Assembly (NCBI RefSeq): GCF_022059845.1
Contig: NZ_CP091851.1
Coordinates: 4,453,501-4,517,500 of the forward strand
Direction of reading: 5' to 3'
DNA from: Terrirubrum flagellatum
GTDB taxonomy: Bacteria; Pseudomonadota; Alphaproteobacteria; Rhizobiales; Beijerinckiaceae
DNA: 64,000 nucleotides
Shown here piece after piece: positions 37,952 to 48,365 of this stretch. Made by a program: the position numbers and the translations under genes. The notes beneath the pieces were generated by a model. That model worked only from the letters and a program-made list of their open reading frames with translations, did no database searches and was not told the origin of the DNA. Positions within the stretch are counted from its first letter, which is position 1. Each line of letters begins with the position of its first letter.

Positions 37952-38968
37952 ATGCCTAGGGGACAGCGCATCGTGCTCGCGCGGCGGCCGGTCGGAGCGC
38001 CCGTCGACGGAGATTTCCGGCTTGAAGATTTCGATTTCGGCGCGCCTGCTGACGGCGAGATTCTTCTTCAGACCCTGTTCCTCTCGCTCGATCCCTATAT
38101 GCGCGGCCGTATGAGCGACGCGCCCTCCTATGCGGCAAAGGTCGAGATCGATCAGACCATCGTCGGCGGCACGGTAAGCCGCGTGCTCGAATCTAAAAAC
38201 TCCGGTTTCGCCAAAGGCGATCTCGCCCTTTCCTATTCGGGCTGGCGTACGCACGAAGTCAGCAACGGCGCAGGGTTGATGAAACTCGACCCCGCGATGA
38301 AACGACCTTCGCTTGCGCTCGGCATGCTCGGCATGCCCGGACATACGGCCTATTACGGCCTTCTTGAAATCGGCGATCCCAAACCGGGCGAAACAGTCTG
38401 CGTCGCGGCCGCAACGGGACCTGTCGGCGCGACGGTCGCGCAGATCGCGAAAATCAAGGGTTGCCGCGTGATCGCGATCGCCGGCGGCGCCGACAAGGCC
38501 GCCTATGCGCGCGACGTGCTGAAGGCCGACGTCGCGCTTGATCACAAGGCGCCTGATTTCGCCGAGCAGCTCAAGCAGGCGACGCCAAACGGAATCGACG
38601 TCTATTTCGAGAATGTCGGCGGCGACGTGTTCAAGGCGGTCTTTCCCAGACTCAATAATTTCGCGCGCGTGCCGGTCTGCGGCCTGATCGCCTGGTACAA
38701 TTTGACCGACGCGCCGCCCGGCCCCGACCGCGTCCCCGGCATGATGCGCCAGATCCTGACCAAGCGACTGCGCATCCAGGGCTTCATCATTTCCGATGGA
38801 AACAAGCGGTTCCGCGACTTCCAGTCGGACATGAGCAAATGGATATCCGAGGGCAAGGTCGCGATTCGCGAGGACGTCGTCGACGGGCTCGCCAATGCGC
38901 CCCGCGCCTTCATGGGATTGCTGGAAGGACGCAATTTCGGCAAGCTGATCGTGAAGATGGCTGACTGA
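37952..38968 (+). CDS. NADP-dependent MDR-family oxidoreductase (zinc-free)
   Basis: 338 residues, medium-chain dehydrogenase/reductase family, leukotriene B4 12-hydroxydehydrogenase/CurA-like group. Start at 37952 with AGGAGG 6 bases upstream. The N-terminal catalytic domain lacks the zinc ligands of alcohol dehydrogenases and has the group marker FLSLDPYMRGRMSDAPSY. GMPGHTAYYGL leads to the Rossmann domain CVAAATGPVGATVAQIAKIK, with the substrate loop YFENVGG. Members reduce alkenals or ketones with NADPH. The substrate is unknown. Confidence 0.9.
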   Translation: MPRGQRIVLARRPVGAPVDGDFRLEDFDFGAPADGEILLQTLFLSLDPYMRGRMSDAPSYAAKVEIDQTIVGGTVSRVLESKNSGFAKGDLALSYSGWRTHEVSNGAGLMKLDPAMKRPSLALGMLGMPGHTAYYGLLEIGDPKPGETVCVAAATGPVGATVAQIAKIKGCRVIAIAGGADKAAYARDVLKADVALDHKAPDFAEQLKQATPNGIDVYFENVGGDVFKAVFPRLNNFARVPVCGLIAWYNLTDAPPGPDRVPGMMRQILTKRLRIQGFIISDGNKRFRDFQSDMSKWISEGKVAIREDVVDGLANAPRAFMGLLEGRNFGKLIVKMAD

Positions 38969-39014
38969 CGGGAACGTCAGCCGGCGACGGAGATTTCATT
39001 TACGTTTCGTGTTC

Positions 39015-39785
39015 ATGCTGTCTGATCCGGCTCGTGAACGCAGATCGCTGGAGGAGATGAACAACAGCCTTTTCCCCCTGCCGGGCCGCGATGTCAGCAA
39101 TCGGCGCGGGTTTACACATATCGAGACGTGGGTGTTCGATCTCGACAACACGCTCTATCCCCATGATGCCGATCTCTGGCCGCAGATCGACAAGCAGATC
39201 ACGGCCTATGTCTGCGCGATGTTCGGCCTTGATGGCATGTCGGCGCGCGCGCTGCAGAAATACTGGTACACGCGTTACGGCACGACGCTGAAGGCGCTGA
39301 TGGATGAGTATGCGATCAATCCGCGCGAGTTCCTCGATATGGCGCATGACATCGATCGCTCTTCGCTCGAACCCAATCCGCTGCTTGGCGCAGCGATCGC
39401 GGCGCTGCCAGGACGCAAGCTGGTGCTGACCAACGGCGATCGCAGCCATGCTCATCGCACGATGCAACAGCTCGGCATCAACGAGCATTTCGAAGACGTG
39501 TTCGGCATCGAGGAGGCTGGCTTTACGCCGAAGCCTGATCTGCGCACCTACGAGAAGTTCCTTTCGACGCATGGCGTCGATCCCGGGCGGGCCGCCATGT
39601 TCGAGGATCTCGAGAAGAATCTGCGCGCACCGCATGCGCTCGGCATGACGACGGTATTGGTCACTCCGAGCGGAGCGGATCCTCATCGCGAAGCCTGGGA
39701 GAAGGACCAGCTCACGGCCGCACCGCATATCGACTGGACGACCAGCAACCTGACCGAATTTTTGGCGCGGACCATCGAGCCCTAA
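39015..39785 (+). CDS. HAD-family pyrimidine 5'-nucleotidase
   Basis: A 256-residue HAD phosphatase resembling yeast Sdt1. The catalytic motif is WVFDLDNTLYPHDADLW (nucleophile Asp followed by acid/base Asp), motif II is LVLTNGDRSHA, motif III is in FTPKPDLRTYEKFL, and motif IV is AMFEDLEKNLRAP. The N-terminus is uncertain: ATG at 39015 is used here, a GTG lies at 39009, and an internal ATG at 39057 has GAGGAG almost touching it. Members dephosphorylate UMP/CMP and analogues. It converges on the DUF817 gene with 34 bases between the stops. Confidence 0.85.
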   Translation: MLSDPARERRSLEEMNNSLFPLPGRDVSNRRGFTHIETWVFDLDNTLYPHDADLWPQIDKQITAYVCAMFGLDGMSARALQKYWYTRYGTTLKALMDEYAINPREFLDMAHDIDRSSLEPNPLLGAAIAALPGRKLVLTNGDRSHAHRTMQQLGINEHFEDVFGIEEAGFTPKPDLRTYEKFLSTHGVDPGRAAMFEDLEKNLRAPHALGMTTVLVTPSGADPHREAWEKDQLTAAPHIDWTTSNLTEFLARTIEP

Positions 39786-39819
39786 TTCCGCAGATTCGGG
39801 CGGAGCATCTGTCTTAAAA

Positions 39820-40725
39820 TTATTTCTGCGGCGCAGGCGCTTCTTCATTCGGCGGCTTCGGCGGGTGAACGATGATGACGAGCGCGAAGCTGACCATGAT
39901 CAGGAGATACCAGGCGCCAATCTTCTGCAACGAGACCGGTCGCCAGCCGCCGACGCCGGGATACGCCCAAGTGCCGGTCAACGTGCCGATATTCTCCGCG
40001 ATCCAGATGAAGAAAGAGACGAGGAAGGCCGCGACAAGCAGCGGCATCCAGTAAGTTCTTATGTCGACCGCGAAATCGATGCGCGTGCGGAACCAGATCA
40101 GAAAGGCGAAGGCGAAGAGAAAGAGCCGCGCATCAGGCAGATAGTGATGCGCGAAGAAATTGACATAAATGCCAAGCGCGAGAAGCCAGACCTGCCAGCG
40201 CGGCGGATGGCGCGCAAAGCGCATGTCGAAAATGCGCATCACGCGCGCGATATAGCTGCCGACGCAGGCATACATGAATCCCGTGAACAGGGGCACGCCG
40301 CCGATGCGGAAGAAGGCCGCTTCGGGATAGGCCCAGGACCCAACTCCGGTCTTGAATATTTCCATCGCGGTGCCAACGACATGGAAGATCGCGATCACCT
40401 GCGCCTCCTTCCAGGTCTCGAGCTTCAGCGCGAGAAAGAGGCCCTGAATAGCGATCGCAGCAAAAAGCAGCGCGTCATAGCGATGAATCGGCCAGGACGG
40501 ATTCCAGATCAGCTTGGTCGTGATGATGAGCGCCAGCATCGCGCCGCCGAACAGGCAGGCCCAGGCCTGCTTGAATCCGAAGATGAGAAATTCTGACGCC
40601 TGCCAGGGCAGCCGCGCGAGCAGCGCGCGCACGCGCTTGTGCGCGCCCATCAGCCATGGCGCGTCATAATGCTCGGGATGGCCAAGCGCCAACGACTTCA
40701 TCTGATCGTCCGCGCCGCGATTCAT
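39820..40725 (-). CDS. DUF817-family membrane protein
   Basis: 301 residues with about eight predicted transmembrane helices, starting at LIFGFKQAWACLFGGAMLAL. The segments EIFKTGVGSWAYPEAAFFRI and GTLTGTWAYPGVGGWRPVSL are characteristic of DUF817, with repeated GSWAYP/GTWAYP motifs. The ATG at 40725 overlaps the recF stop by one base, so it is coupled to recF. This is unusual, since gyrB often follows recF. Function unknown. Confidence 0.85.
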   Translation of the reverse strand: MNRGADDQMKSLALGHPEHYDAPWLMGAHKRVRALLARLPWQASEFLIFGFKQAWACLFGGAMLALIITTKLIWNPSWPIHRYDALLFAAIAIQGLFLALKLETWKEAQVIAIFHVVGTAMEIFKTGVGSWAYPEAAFFRIGGVPLFTGFMYACVGSYIARVMRIFDMRFARHPPRWQVWLLALGIYVNFFAHHYLPDARLFLFAFAFLIWFRTRIDFAVDIRTYWMPLLVAAFLVSFFIWIAENIGTLTGTWAYPGVGGWRPVSLQKIGAWYLLIMVSFALVIIVHPPKPPNEEAPAPQK

Positions 40726-41852
40726 CAAGCCGGCTCGACACGGCCGGGCGTCACGAGAAAGCGCTGGCTCTCTGCGGGCATGTCGCTGAACAGGAGCGGG
40801 TCGGCTCCGGTCATCCAGACCTGCGTCTCCATCGCCGCCAGTGTTTCATAAAGCGCGGCGCGGCGGCGCGGATCGAGATGGGCCGCAACTTCATCGAGCA
40901 AGATCACCGGCGCCATGCCGGACATCAGCGCGACCAATTGCGCATGGGCGAGCACGAGCCCGAGCAGCAGCGCCTTCTGTTCGCCCGTCGAGGCGAGATC
41001 GGCGGCGACGTCCTTCGGGCCATGCCGCACAATCAGATCCGCCGCCTGCGGCCCTTTCAGCGCGCGTCCTGCCGCGCGATCGATATCTCGTTGATCACGC
41101 AGCATCGAAGCGAAGGCCTCTTCCGCCTGCGAGGCTGGCCCATCGCCGATCAGCGGCGCGACATCGTCGACAAGCTCCAACGCCGCCCATGGAAAAGCGG
41201 AGCCATCGTCACGCGTGTCCGCGATCAAGCCCGCGAGCCTGCTCACCGTCTCGGCGCGCGATGCGCTGACGGCGACGCCGAGCGCCGCGACTTCATGCTC
41301 GATCGCCGACAGCCAGCGCGCATCGGGACGATCCTCGCCGAGGAGGCGATTGCGCTGGCGCAGAGCCTTTTCAAACGCGCTGACGCGAGAGCCGTGACCG
41401 GGATCGATCGCCAATACGAGACGATCGAGAAAACGCCTGCGATCGCCGGCCGGTCCACGAAACAGCCCGTCCTGATCGGGCGTCAGCCAGACCAGCCTGA
41501 GATGATCGGAAAAGGCCGCGACCGAGCCGACGGTCTCGCCATCAATGCGGCACTGGCGCGGAACGCCCTCGGACTCATAGGCGCAGCCGAGCCTGACCAG
41601 ACCCCAGGCGCCGTCGAGCTGGATCGATGCGGTCCAGCCGCCGGGACCGTCGCGGCGCGCCGGATCCGCCAGTTCGGCGCGCCTCAAGCCCCGGCCGGGC
41701 GCGAGCAGCGACAGCGCTTCAAGAATATTGGTCTTGCCCGCGCCGTTCTCGCCGCTCAGCGCCACGAGCGGCGCATCGATGTCGAGATCGAGCGACGCAT
41801 AGGTGCGGAAGTCGCGAAGGCTGAGGCGCTGGATGCGGGGGAAAACGGGCAT
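40725..41852 (-). CDS. recF: DNA replication and repair protein RecF
   Basis: An SMC/ABC-like ATPase that loads RecA on gapped DNA. 375 residues. It opens RIQRLSLRDFRTYASLDLDI, Walker A is LSGENGAGKTNILEALSLL, the signature region is STGEQKALLLGLVLAHAQ, and Walker B is PVILLDEVAAHLDPRRRAAL. Third gene of the rpsT-dnaA-dnaN-recF order, 126 bases after dnaN. Confidence 0.95.
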   Translation of the reverse strand: MPVFPRIQRLSLRDFRTYASLDLDIDAPLVALSGENGAGKTNILEALSLLAPGRGLRRAELADPARRDGPGGWTASIQLDGAWGLVRLGCAYESEGVPRQCRIDGETVGSVAAFSDHLRLVWLTPDQDGLFRGPAGDRRRFLDRLVLAIDPGHGSRVSAFEKALRQRNRLLGEDRPDARWLSAIEHEVAALGVAVSASRAETVSRLAGLIADTRDDGSAFPWAALELVDDVAPLIGDGPASQAEEAFASMLRDQRDIDRAAGRALKGPQAADLIVRHGPKDVAADLASTGEQKALLLGLVLAHAQLVALMSGMAPVILLDEVAAHLDPRRRAALYETLAAMETQVWMTGADPLLFSDMPAESQRFLVTPGRVEPA

Positions 41853-41978
41853 GTTCCGGCGATCTTCTCAGCCTGTCATGCCCGCGCTCGCGCCGGGCAT
41901 CCAGTCTTTCTTCGTCGCCCCGGAGACGGATATGGCCGGACAGGTCCGGCCACATCGAATGAAACAAATAAGGCGCGC

Positions 41979-43097
41979 CTAAACTCGCATCGGCATCAGG
42001 ACATAGAGCGCCGGAGCGTTCTCGCGATCCTGGATGATCGTCGGAGAACCGGGCTCAGCCAGCTTGAACAGGGTCGTATCGCCATCGAGCTCACCTGCGA
42101 TGTCGAGAAGGTAGCGCGCGTTGAAGCCGATATCGAGCGGACTGGCGTCGTAATCGGCTTCGACCTCCTCTGTCGCGCTGCCGGAATCGGGGTTGGTGAC
42201 CGAAAGCGTGATCTTGCCGTCGGCGACGGACAGCTTCACAGCGCGGCCACGCTCGCTGGAAATCGTCGAGACGCGATCGACGGCGGCGGTGAACTCGCTG
42301 CGATCGACAACGAGGCGCTTGTCATTTCCGGAGGGGATGACGCGCTGATAGTCGGGAAACGTGCCGTCGATAAGCTTCGAGGTCAGCACGGTCTCTCCGA
42401 CTGTGACGCGGATCTTCGTCGTCGACAGCTCGACCGCGACATCGCCGTCATGTCCTTCGATCAGCTTCTGGATTTCATTGACCGCCTTGCGTGGAATGAT
42501 CACGCCCGGCATGCCGTTCGAGCCCGCTGGCGCGGGCGCCTCGACGCGCGCCAGACGATGGCCATCGGTCGCCACCATGCGCAACATCGTCGTTCCCTGC
42601 ACATCGATCGTGTGCGCGAAGATGCCGTTGAGATAGTAGCGCGTCTCTTCCTGGCTGATGGCGAATTGCGTACGCCCGATGAGCTGGCGCAGCGAGTCCG
42701 CCGCAATGGCGAAGCGGTGGGTCATGTCGCCGGTGGCGAGATCGGGGAAATCGGATTCGGGCAGCGCCTGCAACGTGAAGCGCGAACGGCCGGAGCGAAG
42801 CTGCATCTGACCGGAATCGCCTGTGGTCTCCAACGACACCTGCGCGCCGTCCGGCAGCTTGCGGACAATGTCGTGCAGGGTGTGGGCGGGCACCGTCGTC
42901 GCCCCGGGCTGGCCGACTTCGGCGGGGATCGTCTCGATCACTTCAAGATCGAGATCGGTGGCCTTCAGCTTCAAGCCGCCGCTGTCGGAGCGGAGCAGAA
43001 CGTTCGACAGGATCGGAATGGTGGTGCGCCGCTCGACGACGCGGTGGACATGGCCCAGGGCCTTCACAAGAGCGGCCCGTTCAACCGTTACGCGCAT
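41979..43097 (-). CDS. dnaN: DNA polymerase III beta subunit (sliding clamp)
   Basis: 372 residues, a three-domain beta clamp. It begins MRVTVERAALVKALGHVHRV (start at 43097; upstream codons are open but not conserved) and contains RRTTIPILSNVLLRSD, the domain 2 core around GVIIPRKAVNEIQKLI, and the C-terminal YVLMPMRV, the usual end of DnaN that helps form the peptide-binding cleft. It lies downstream of dnaA, separated by 190 bases. Confidence 0.97.
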   Translation of the reverse strand: MRVTVERAALVKALGHVHRVVERRTTIPILSNVLLRSDSGGLKLKATDLDLEVIETIPAEVGQPGATTVPAHTLHDIVRKLPDGAQVSLETTGDSGQMQLRSGRSRFTLQALPESDFPDLATGDMTHRFAIAADSLRQLIGRTQFAISQEETRYYLNGIFAHTIDVQGTTMLRMVATDGHRLARVEAPAPAGSNGMPGVIIPRKAVNEIQKLIEGHDGDVAVELSTTKIRVTVGETVLTSKLIDGTFPDYQRVIPSGNDKRLVVDRSEFTAAVDRVSTISSERGRAVKLSVADGKITLSVTNPDSGSATEEVEADYDASPLDIGFNARYLLDIAGELDGDTTLFKLAEPGSPTIIQDRENAPALYVLMPMRV

Positions 43098-43287
43098 GGT
43101 TCTTCTGCTCGACACCCGCTTGGCCGGCGCAAGGGGCGCCCGCTGAGGAATCCGCGCCCGACGCCAGCGAAGGCGTCAAGCACGGTCGCGAAATGTGCCG
43201 CGCGAGGCCGGGCGGCGCAAGCGCGCTCCAGTGTCAAACCACGTCTTTTCGTGGATTTCGCCGGGCTGAGCCCAGCTCCCGTCACCT

Positions 43288-44760
43288 TCAGTCGAGGAGC
43301 ATGCGCTTGAGGAGCTCGACTTCCTCGCGCAGCGTTCCGTCCCGCGACAGGAGGTCGTCGACCTTTCGCACCGCATGCAGCACCGTGGTGTGGTCGCGGC
43401 CGCCAAACCGGCGCCCGATTTCGGGCAGCGAGCGCAGGGTGAGCGTCTTCGACAGATACATCGCAATCTGGCGCGGACGCACCACATTGGCGGTGCGGCG
43501 CGAGGACAGGATGTCGGCGCGGCTGACATTGAAATGGGTCGCGACGAGTTTCTGGATGTCCTCGATCTTGACCTTCTTCGGCTCGCAGCTCCGTACGAGG
43601 TCGCGGATGGCGATGTCGGCGGTCTCGATGGTCAGCGCCGTTCCGCTCAATGTGGCGTAAGCGAGCAGCCGGTTGACTGCGCCTTCGAGATCGCGCCCGT
43701 TCGCGGTGATCTTGTGCGCGACATGCTGAATCACTTCCGGCGGCGCCTCGAAATTCGGGTGGGCGGCGCGCGCCGCGGCAAGCCGCGATTCGAGAATGCG
43801 CAGCCGCAGCTCTTCATCATGGCTCTCCATCTCGACGACGAGGCCGCCGCCCAAACGCGAGCGCGTGCGCTCGTCGAGATTCTCGAGATCGGACGCGGCG
43901 CAGTGCGACGCCACGACGATCTGCTTGCCGGCGTCGAGCAGCGCATTCAGCGTGTGACAGAATTCGTGCTGGATCGATTTTCCCTGCAGGAATTGCACAT
44001 CGTCGATCACAAGCAGATCGATGCCGCGCAGGCGCTCCTTGAAGGCGAGCGCGTTATGCGACTTCAGCGCGGCGACGAAGCCGTACATGAAGCCGTCGGC
44101 CGTGAGATAGACGACGCGCCGCCCGCGCGAGGACGCGGCGTGCGCCACCGCCTGGATGAGATGGGTTTTGCCCAAACCCACTGCGGCATGGACATAAAGT
44201 GGATTATAGGCGCTGCCGGGACCCGTCGCGACCTTTTCAGCGGCGGCGCGCGCAAGCGCATTCGACTTGCCGACGAAGAAGGTGTCGAACGTCATCTTCT
44301 TGTCGAGCGGATTGGCCGGCAATTGCGTTCCATCCGTCTGCGCGGGCGCCGCGCCGCCGTCACTATTCGCGGCGATCGAGGACTGGCCGGCGCGCAGTTC
44401 GATGACCGTCGCGGACGGACGCGCGGCGACGTCGACAGCCTTGGCGCGCATGGTCGAACGCACATGCAGATGAATCTGCGTCACGCCGGGCGATTCCTCG
44501 GCGAAGCGCGTGAGAATCTTGTCGATGTAGTGAGCCTGAATCCAGCTCTTCAGAAATTTTGTGGGAATCGACAGCTCGGCCGCGCCGCCGCCAATCGACA
44601 TCAATTCGATGCGCGCGAACCAGCTCGAAAAAATATCATCGCCCAATTCCGCGCGTAGACGTCCGCGCACCCGTTCCCAGACAGCGCTCACTTCGGCGTT
44701 TCCGGTTGTCTCTTTCGATTGTCGGTCAACACAGCCGACGTCAGTTCGTTCGCTGAACAT
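43288..44760 (-). CDS. dnaA: Chromosomal replication initiator DnaA
   Basis: 490 residues, all four domains. Domain I is near the N-terminus ([20 protein letters not shown]). The linker II is Ala/Gly/Thr-rich. Domain III has the AAA+ core with Walker [17 protein letters not shown], Walker [14 protein letters not shown] and the arginine finger region [13 protein letters not shown]. Domain IV has the DnaA-box-reading helix, [20 protein letters not shown]. The N-terminal 20 residues before domain I are longer than in most homologs. In Walker A, the usual YGGVGLGKT reads [10 protein letters not shown], a mild variant. Confidence 0.97.
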   Translation of the reverse strand: MFSERTDVGCVDRQSKETTGNAEVSAVWERVRGRLRAELGDDIFSSWFARIELMSIGGGAAELSIPTKFLKSWIQAHYIDKILTRFAEESPGVTQIHLHVRSTMRAKAVDVAARPSATVIELRAGQSSIAANSDGGAAPAQTDGTQLPANPLDKKMTFDTFFVGKSNALARAAAEKVATGPGSAYNPLYVHAAVGLGKTHLIQAVAHAASSRGRRVVYLTADGFMYGFVAALKSHNALAFKERLRGIDLLVIDDVQFLQGKSIQHEFCHTLNALLDAGKQIVVASHCAASDLENLDERTRSRLGGGLVVEMESHDEELRLRILESRLAAARAAHPNFEAPPEVIQHVAHKITANGRDLEGAVNRLLAYATLSGTALTIETADIAIRDLVRSCEPKKVKIEDIQKLVATHFNVSRADILSSRRTANVVRPRQIAMYLSKTLTLRSLPEIGRRFGGRDHTTVLHAVRKVDDLLSRDGTLREEVELLKRMLLD

Positions 44761-45613
44761 GAGCGTTCTTCCGCGCGATTGGCGCGGTCCCGATAGATAA
44801 TGTCTGAGAGGCGCGTCGCGCGCGCCGGCGTTCTCGGAGGCGCTTCAGCGCGCCGCGGGGGCGGACAAGAGCGTCAACAGGTGCGCTGAACCTTGCCCGT
44901 CGCAATACTACTATCAGAGACCGGCAAAATCGTCGCCCGGCTCCATCCCCTATCGAAGCGCATCGTCCGCATGGCTTCCCAAAATCCCTATCTTGTTGCC
45001 CCGTCTGATGGCCGTCGGCGTGAAGACAATTCTCTCATGTCGGCCGCGAAGCTCGCGACCGGCGCAAGAAAATCGATGAAGGATCACGCCGCCTCGCCTC
45101 AGGCGACGGTTTGACGCTAACAGGCGCCCCTCTCGCCGCAACAGGAGTCTTGGCGTCATGTCAGCGTGAGAGCTGTCGGACGCCCCGCCGCAACAATGCT
45201 TCAATCCCCAATCCAAGGGCGAAGCTGTTGATATTGTGTAGGTATTAATCCACAGGCTGGGGAAAAAACGCTATCTTCGTTCCGCTTGCGGAATTCTTGG
45301 CCGGCGACGTCGAGTCATGCGGTCAGGCGCTTCGATTCAAATTGCTCGCTCTTCTTGCCGCCTAAGCAATTGAATCGTGAGGCGTTCAAATGACCGCTTA
45401 ACGAAGAGAAAACAACCATGGCGAAGTCGCGGCGCCGCGAGACTCACAGAAATCTGTCAATGCCGGACTCTACGGAATGACGGGAGCTTGACGTCGATTC
45501 CCAACGTCACTGTGGCGCCGGCGCCGCACTGAGCGCACGCAACAAAAACGCCTGCGGCGCAAACAAAAACGCCGGCCCAAGGCCGGCGTTGAAATTGATT
45601 CAAGCGCTGAGAA
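44761..45613. other. Gene-free region between rpsT and dnaA (dnaA leader; one DnaA-box-like site)
   Basis: 853 bases with no convincing gene. One DnaA-box-like nonamer, TAATCCACA (45246-45254; 8 of 9 to TTATCCACA), lies in a local AT-rich stretch (about 45,225-45,275) followed by GGGGAAAAAACGC. No cluster of boxes is seen, so it looks more like a dnaA promoter/autoregulatory region than a full oriC. A 20-codon frame at 45418 (MAKSRRRETHRNLSM...) is too short and unsupported to call. Codon use in the longer frames is not protein-like. The rpsT terminator sits at its right edge. Confidence 0.6.
45566..45591 (-). terminator. Rho-independent terminator after rpsT
   Basis: A 10-bp stem, AACGCCGGCC / GGCCGGCGTT, with a 3-base loop; the minus strand continues into TTTTTGTTTG. 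It lies 23 bases past the rpsT stop. Confidence 0.9.
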
Positions 45614-45880
45614 TCAGGCGCCGAGTTTCTTCAGAGCTGCGGTGAGACGCGACACTTTGCGCGACGCGGTGTTCTTGTGAATGACGCCCGTCTTGGCGGC
45701 GCGCATCAACTCCGGCTCCGCTGCGTGAACCGCAGCGGCGGCGGCGGCCTTGTCGCCGGCGGTGAGCGCCTCTTCAGCCTTGCGCACGAAGGTGCGCATA
45801 CGGCTCTTGCGGGCCTTGTTGATCTCCGTGCGGCGCACGGTCTGGCGAGCCGCCTTTTTGGCCGACTTCGTATTGGCCAT
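45614..45880 (-). CDS. rpsT: 30S ribosomal protein S20
   Basis: 88 residues, the normal length. [20 protein letters not shown], then [20 protein letters not shown] and [20 protein letters not shown] are the family pattern of a basic helical bundle that binds 16S rRNA. It lies upstream of dnaA on the same strand as in other Rhizobiales, with its own terminator. Confidence 0.97.
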   Translation of the reverse strand: MANTKSAKKAARQTVRRTEINKARKSRMRTFVRKAEEALTAGDKAAAAAAVHAAEPELMRAAKTGVIHKNTASRKVSRLTAALKKLGA

Positions 45881-45995
45881 GATGATCGTCCTTGAATGCT
45901 GCGTCCCGGCGCTCGGCGCGCACAGGCGGGAAAACGACTGCGCGGGCCGTGAGGCCCGCGAACGGCCGGCTCTCTGACACAGAGGCGACGGCCCG

Positions 45996-46190
45996 TCAAC
46001 GGAGGAAGGTCAGCCGCACGAAACGCCGCGGAGCGCGATCGGCGCCTTCAGCCTGCGGCGCGATGAGCTGACGCGACGCCATTTCGATGTCGTCCTGCCC
46101 AGCGCGCTCGGGAAGACGCGGCGCCTTGCCGAGCGCGAAGAAGCTCAGGGCGAAGAAAATGATCGTCAGACAGGCGTTGCGGCGAGACAT
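45996..46190 (-). CDS. Small membrane-anchored or exported hypothetical protein
   Basis: 64 residues from the ATG at 46190, with AAGGAA 8 bases upstream. A basic start (MSRRNA) is followed by one hydrophobic helix, [18 protein letters not shown], and a polar tail with many Arg residues. It has the look of a signal-anchored protein. It lies 115 bases upstream of rpsT on the same strand and could share its transcript or carry its promoter. No family is recognised. Confidence 0.45.
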   Translation of the reverse strand: MSRRNACLTIIFFALSFFALGKAPRLPERAGQDDIEMASRQLIAPQAEGADRAPRRFVRLTFLR

Positions 46191-46330
46191 GGGGCGGTTC
46201 CTTCGGCCGCTCCCGTGCGCCGCAGCGACGCCTGTCGAAGTGTCTCGCCACACACGCGCCAACGGCCGCGCAAGGCGGCCGTTTCGTGTGTTTCAGCAGT
46301 GGTTTCGCCGTGATTTTGCGGCGCTCAAAC

Positions 46331-47311
<981 letters not shown>

Positions 47312-47391
47312 GCCCGTCTCCTGTCAAAATCAGAGGGCAGGGAGCCTATCGCAATTCCCGAATCCTGTCGATAAATCAAATATTTCACAAA

Positions 47392-47844
47392 CTATATCGT
47401 AAAATCAGCGATTATTCTCCCCTCGGCCCCTTTCGGAAGTTTTTCCGCCCTTTGGCAGAGATCGTCGATCGTCAACTCGTCGAGCTTGGCGAGGAACGCT
47501 TCGCCGGCCGCCGCCACCATCGGACTTACGACATGATCGATCAGGGCTGATTCAGGCGCTGGTTGCATGACGTCCTCGCCGGTCGAGGCCATGGCAGCCC
47601 GCACGATCGCGCCGGCGGTGATCCTGCGTCGTTCCAACGCCAGCTCGTAACCGCCACGCGGGCCTCGCATCCCCTTGAGAATGCCGGCGCGCACCAGCGC
47701 CTGCAGCATCGTCTCGAGATGGCGGGGAGGCAGGTCATGGCGCGCCGCCAGGACCTTTGCAGCGACCGGATGCGGTCTGGCGTTGAGCGCCACGTCCAAA
47801 ACGGCGACGATCGCAAGCATCGATCGTCGGGACAGAAGTATCAT
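47392..47844 (-). CDS. Rrf2-family transcriptional regulator, likely cysteine-responsive
   Basis: 150 residues from the ATG at 47844 (MILLSRRSMLAIVAVLDVAL). The winged helix holds VAAKVLAARHDLPPRHLETM, then ILKGMRGPRGGYELALERRR, the Rrf2 wing. The three clustered cysteines that bind Fe-S in IscR and NsrR are absent; the only Cys is in IDDLCQRAEK. This places it with cluster-free Rrf2 proteins such as CymR, which binds cysteine synthase. It is upstream of cysK and may control or partner with it; that is inference. An upstream extension of 53 codons is open but overlaps dut. Confidence 0.88.
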   Translation of the reverse strand: MILLSRRSMLAIVAVLDVALNARPHPVAAKVLAARHDLPPRHLETMLQALVRAGILKGMRGPRGGYELALERRRITAGAIVRAAMASTGEDVMQPAPESALIDHVVSPMVAAAGEAFLAKLDELTIDDLCQRAEKLPKGAEGRIIADFTI

Positions 47845-47905
47845 CGCCTGTTCTCTCGAACCTGTCTGATCCATGGAGCGGGCTGCGGCCGGGGCGCCTG
47901 TCAGC

Positions 47906-48358
47906 TCAGAGCGCGCCTGTAGAACCAAATCCGCGACCGCCCCGATCGGTTCCCTTAAGGGAAGCTGATTCCACCAGAAAAACCCGCGCGATTGGCGCAA
48001 CAACCAGTTGCGCGATGCGCATACCCCGCGACACAGTGAATGTTTCGGCGCCGTGATTGATCAGCGCCACCTTGATCTCGCCGCGATAGTCGGCGTCGAC
48101 GGTGCCCGGGGAATTCAGCACCGTGACGCCATGATTGGCCGCGAGACCGGAGCGGGGACGCACCTGCGCCTCATGGTCAGGCGGAAGCTCGATCGCGACG
48201 CCCGTCGGGATGAGCGCCCGCCCGCCGGACGGGATAATAATCGGCGAGTCGATCGGAACCGCCGCCCTGAGATCAAGGCCAGCCGCTCCCGCGCTGGCGT
48301 AATCGGGCGGCGGCAGGTCGGCGCCGTGCGCGAGGCGCAGGAATTTCACTTCGATCAT
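47906..48358 (-). CDS. dut: dUTP diphosphatase
   Basis: A trimeric dUTPase producing dUMP and keeping uracil out of DNA. 150 residues with all five motifs: AGAAGLDLRAA, PRSGLAANHG, NSPGTVDADYRGEI, RIAQLVVAPIA and the C-terminal GGRGFGSTG flap. The start is the second ATG of a tandem pair (48361 or 48358). It follows coaBC by about 7 bases in the order common in alphaproteobacteria. Confidence 0.96.
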   Translation of the reverse strand: MIEVKFLRLAHGADLPPPDYASAGAAGLDLRAAVPIDSPIIIPSGGRALIPTGVAIELPPDHEAQVRPRSGLAANHGVTVLNSPGTVDADYRGEIKVALINHGAETFTVSRGMRIAQLVVAPIARVFLVESASLKGTDRGGRGFGSTGAL

Positions 48359-48365
48359 CATCGAC

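Noticed and set aside
40656-43310. 884-codon plus-strand open frame opposite recF and dnaN
   Set aside because: It crosses two well-supported minus-strand genes and their gap, and its translation shows no family features.
44893-45114. 73-codon open frame upstream of dnaA
   Set aside because: No ribosome site, unusual composition and an overlapping minus-strand frame of equal quality; treated as non-coding leader.
44761-45613. Replication origin between rpsT and dnaA
   Set aside because: Only one near-match DnaA box and no box cluster or clear unwinding element; alphaproteobacterial origins often lie away from dnaA.
46261-46283. Hairpin AACGGCCG / CGGCCGTT downstream of cysK
   Set aside because: The minus strand after it lacks a T-run, so it cannot be called a cysK terminator.
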